54,489 nucleotides of DNA, taken from the NCBI GenBank assembly GCA_017617805.1, contig JAFZVN010000063.1:1-54489 (forward strand), written 5' to 3'. Positions 52,285 to 54,489 of the stretch are shown here, one piece after another. The stretch comes from Bacteroidaceae bacterium (GTDB taxonomy: Bacteria; Bacteroidota; Bacteroidia; Bacteroidales; Bacteroidaceae). The position numbers were made by a program, and so were the translations under genes. How positions within the stretch are numbered: position 1 is the stretch's first letter; every line of letters begins with the position of its first letter. Below the pieces are notes generated by a model. It did not search any database and had not been told where the DNA came from. It saw only the letters and a list, made by a program, of their open reading frames with translations.

Positions 52285-54286
52285 CTCCTTCATATTCCAA
52301 ACCTGCCAGCTTTCTTGCTTTCAGATTCTTAATCATCTGCAAGGCTGCTGCCATTTCTCTCACTTGTGGGTTGGGGTCTTCTATGCTTGGCACTTGCCCT
52401 CCATGTTCTGTCACGTATGTTTTCAGCGGCCCTTTGAAGATGCTGATGGCTTGTTCTAAGGTCAGGTTAAACTTCTGTTCCGCAATTGTATCCTGTATGA
52501 TCTTCAGGGTTGGTGCATCCACCGACTTTGACATCACTTCGTATGCCCTTTGGAATGGGTTGATGGAGTCTATCAGATTGATACTCAACTTATCGATGTT
52601 GATGAATCGATTGGCAATCTTAATCAAACGATTACCTTCACTTTCTTGTTCATCACTATCTGATGTGGAAACAGGATGTCCGTGTTCATCCACAATATCA
52701 TTTCCTTTGATAATCGTGTCCAGCAACACTCTCTCACGCACTTCCTCCACCTCATCATCTGTCAAGTCAGGATAGCGTTCCCGTATCACCTTCGGAATCA
52801 AGTGTTGGGTGATGGTTTCCGCTGTGGTCGAGCCGCTAATTGCCTTCACAACCATTTCATTTTGCAAGATGGCAGCTTTCAAGTCATCCAACTGCTCCTG
52901 AACAATCAGTTTTGTCTTGACACTCGAAAGCGGTTTCAGTCCTTCCACAATCAATGTTCTGGGCGATGGTTCCTCGTTGGGTTCCCTCTCTGTTTTGAAG
53001 TGCCAGCTCGGAGCCATCACCTGCTCCATCAGCAGCGAGGCAGTAATGGCTTTCAGGAAATCGTTCACAGCCACTTTCACGTCTGCCTGTGCTGCTTCTG
53101 GCATTGCTATCATATTCACAAACCTTGCCGTTTCTTTGCCCTCACAATCACGGGTGCATCGTCCTATGATTTGAATCACTTCTGTCAGCGAACCTCTCAC
53201 ACCTACCGTCAGGCACATCTCGCACCATTGCCAGTCAAAGCCCTCTTTTGCTGTGCCCAAGGCGATGATGATGTCCATGTCCTCAGCCCGTTTCATCTTT
53301 TGCAGATATCCCTGCACCATGTTCCTTTCCTTCGGGTCATCTTCCACCAAGTCAGCCACTTTCAGCAGTCTTCCGTCTTGTGTCCTCACATGATAGATCC
53401 CTGTGTTATAGTCTTTGTATTCGATGGTGCCGATGATTTGCATGATGTCATCCGTCTCAGCATATTTTCCCTTGCCAGTCGAAGCTCTTGCGTTCACGCT
53501 GGGAATATGGATGATAGTCTTCTTTCTGGTGTCCAGCACCTCATCAATATGGTCGAGGTAGTTGCCCCTGTAGAAGTGATAACCCAGCACCAAGTTCTTC
53601 AAATGTTTATAGCCATTCAACTGCTGGTAGTAGTTGTAGGTGACGGGATAGAAACGAGCCTCATCTTCTTGGCGAAGCACAGGGATGCCGTCACCTCGAA
53701 AGTAAGAACCTGTCATCGCCACGATGTGTCCTGTGGAGTTATTCATCACTCGACGCACCACATCGCCTAATCCTGAATCAGCATCAGCACTTGTATGGTG
53801 GAACTCGTCAATCGCCAGCAAGGTATCGTTGAAACAATCATCTGATATTTCCTTCATGCCATTGCGTAGGGTGGCATGGGCACACACTAACACGTGCGAA
53901 TTGTCCTGATGGAAGAACTCCACAAAACGCCCCTTCTTGTCCTTCTCATTCTCCACATCACAAAGGTTATAATAGGGAGTCACACGCCAATCGGCAAAGA
54001 AACCATGCTCCTTCAGATTGGTGTTTTTGAACGAACGGCCAATACTTTTCTCTGGTACAGCCACCACCACTTTTTTCAGTCCTTGGTGAGCCAATTTGTC
54101 CAATGCGATGAACATCAACGCACGGCTCTTTCCTGATGCTGGAGGAGCCTTGATCAACAAGAAACGTTTGTTGCGTGCCTCGTATGCCTTGGCTTGCATT
54201 TCACGCATGCCCATCTCATTGACAGCTGTCGCCTTACCTGTCTGTTCGTAGCGGATATCTACGATGTTGTTGCTTGTTTGTTCCAT
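52274..54286 (-). CDS. DEAD/DEAH-type superfamily 2 helicase of a YeeB-like defence cassette
   Basis: An ATP-driven DNA translocase or helicase. The 670-residue protein has Walker A LIKAPPASGKSRALMF (about residues 45-60), motif II AIDEFHHT (DEFH, 160-163), motif III VAMTGSYFRGDG, and motif VI VIQIIGRCTRDCEG (about 370-385), as in type I/III restriction and related helicases. The C-terminal half (about 420-670) is unassigned and ends LAGLEYEGDKV. It follows the methyltransferase gene by 4 nt and precedes the small and GIY-YIG genes. Order and domain types resemble the B. subtilis yeeA(dnmA)-yeeB-yeeC set. Expected role: coupling target recognition to nuclease action (inference). Confidence 0.88.
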   Translation of the reverse strand: MEQTSNNIVDIRYEQTGKATAVNEMGMREMQAKAYEARNKRFLLIKAPPASGKSRALMFIALDKLAHQGLKKVVVAVPEKSIGRSFKNTNLKEHGFFADWRVTPYYNLCDVENEKDKKGRFVEFFHQDNSHVLVCAHATLRNGMKEISDDCFNDTLLAIDEFHHTSADADSGLGDVVRRVMNNSTGHIVAMTGSYFRGDGIPVLRQEDEARFYPVTYNYYQQLNGYKHLKNLVLGYHFYRGNYLDHIDEVLDTRKKTIIHIPSVNARASTGKGKYAETDDIMQIIGTIEYKDYNTGIYHVRTQDGRLLKVADLVEDDPKERNMVQGYLQKMKRAEDMDIIIALGTAKEGFDWQWCEMCLTVGVRGSLTEVIQIIGRCTRDCEGKETARFVNMIAMPEAAQADVKVAVNDFLKAITASLLMEQVMAPSWHFKTEREPNEEPSPRTLIVEGLKPLSSVKTKLIVQEQLDDLKAAILQNEMVVKAISGSTTAETITQHLIPKVIRERYPDLTDDEVEEVRERVLLDTIIKGNDIVDEHGHPVSTSDSDEQESEGNRLIKIANRFINIDKLSINLIDSINPFQRAYEVMSKSVDAPTLKIIQDTIAEQKFNLTLEQAISIFKGPLKTYVTEHGGQVPSIEDPNPQVREMAAALQMIKNLKARKLAGLEYEGDKV

Positions 54287-54290
54287 ATTA

Positions 54291-54489
54291 TTAGTGTTTA
54301 GAGGTCATCTTCTCGTATAACTTAAATAGGCATTCCAGACGTGCCTCGTCAGAAGCAAAGGGATAGCCAGGATAGCAACTCTCTACTATATCATCCAGTT
54401 TGGCATGAGTTTCACGAAGGTCTTGTGGCATCTTGTCTGGGTCATAGAGTTCTGCCAAAGTTTTGTCTGGGTAGAATTCACGAGTCACC
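54291..54489 (-). CDS. C-terminus of an MmeI-like class I SAM-dependent DNA methyltransferase, 5' end outside window
   Basis: The last 65 residues of a larger protein: TREFYPDKTLAELYDPDKMP, then LRETHAKLDDIVESCY and the end LFKLYEKMTSKH. The pattern of a charged helix, LAELYDPxxMP and the final LxxLYEKM is characteristic of the C-terminal domain of MmeI/YeeA-type adenine methyltransferases (class I, N6-adenine). The SAM and catalytic motifs are outside the window. It is 4 nt before the helicase ATG, so it starts the visible defence-like operon. Confidence 0.8.
   Translation of the reverse strand, partial: VTREFYPDKTLAELYDPDKMPQDLRETHAKLDDIVESCYPGYPFASDEARLECLFKLYEKMTSKH

Noticed and set aside
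50756..54489. DISARM, BREX or a classical type I/III restriction system
   Set aside because: The visible genes lack DUF1998 (drmB), PglZ or a specificity subunit, and the gene order fits a YeeABC-like set better.

Overview
The window looks like chromosomal DNA of a Bacteroidales bacterium, most likely Prevotellaceae (Prevotella or Segatella type). The evidence is the recurrent Bacteroidota promoter (TTTG, about 20 nt, TAnnTTTG), many lipoproteins and outer-membrane proteins of Bacteroidota type (PorT-like barrel, gliding-motility C-terminal domain, Prevotella-like C-terminal tail on a glycosidase), a PPi-dependent phosphofructokinase and a DPE2-like amylomaltase. No rRNA, CRISPR array or intact insertion sequence was seen.

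Left third (1-15.7 kb): a truncated biotin-dependent carboxyltransferase with its OadG-type membrane subunit, a lipoprotein, rpsA with a clear promoter and terminator, then a leftward run kdgK, eda, pfp, GH25 lysozyme, prmA. A divergent LacI-type regulator and a CE15-like esterase sit beside kdgK and eda, which suggests a small uronate (pectin or glucuronoxylan) locus feeding glycolysis. An atypically short UvrA and a gliding-motility-domain lipoprotein follow.

Middle (15.7-35.8 kb): cell-envelope genes (LysM/periplasmic-binding fusion, PorT-like barrel, VanW-like protein), a sigma-70/membrane protein/lipoprotein operon joined by 14-bp overlaps, ruvC with two very small trailing genes, tRNA-Thr(CGU), a secreted nuclease, pyrK-pyrD coupled to a Dna2-like nuclease-helicase, a LysM glucosaminidase and an HtrA protease. 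Two unannotated RNA candidates stand out: a short leftward RNA with its own promoter and two terminator hairpins (about 19.0-19.1 kb), and a roughly 280-nt rightward structured RNA (31.39-31.67 kb) just before tRNA-Ser(CGA), whose 3' end is partly duplicated downstream.

Right third (35.9-54.5 kb): a 1530-residue protein carrying two complete periplasmic-sensor histidine kinases in tandem, followed 2 nt later by a sodium/solute symporter; an orphan C5-cytosine methyltransferase; a large 4-alpha-glucanotransferase; a GC-rich GH127 glycosidase; and, at the right edge, a leftward defence-type cassette. That cassette holds the C-terminus of an MmeI-like adenine methyltransferase, a superfamily 2 helicase, a GIY-YIG (T5orf172) protein apparently split into two genes, and the scar of an HTH-PLD nuclease gene. 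It resembles the B. subtilis yeeA(dnmA)-yeeB-yeeC arrangement, with an added PLD component that has been lost by internal deletion.

The most unusual items are the tandem double histidine kinase, the split GIY-YIG/helicase/methyltransferase cassette with its PLD deletion scar, and the two RNA candidates. All functional statements are inferences from motifs and gene context read by eye; no database search was run.
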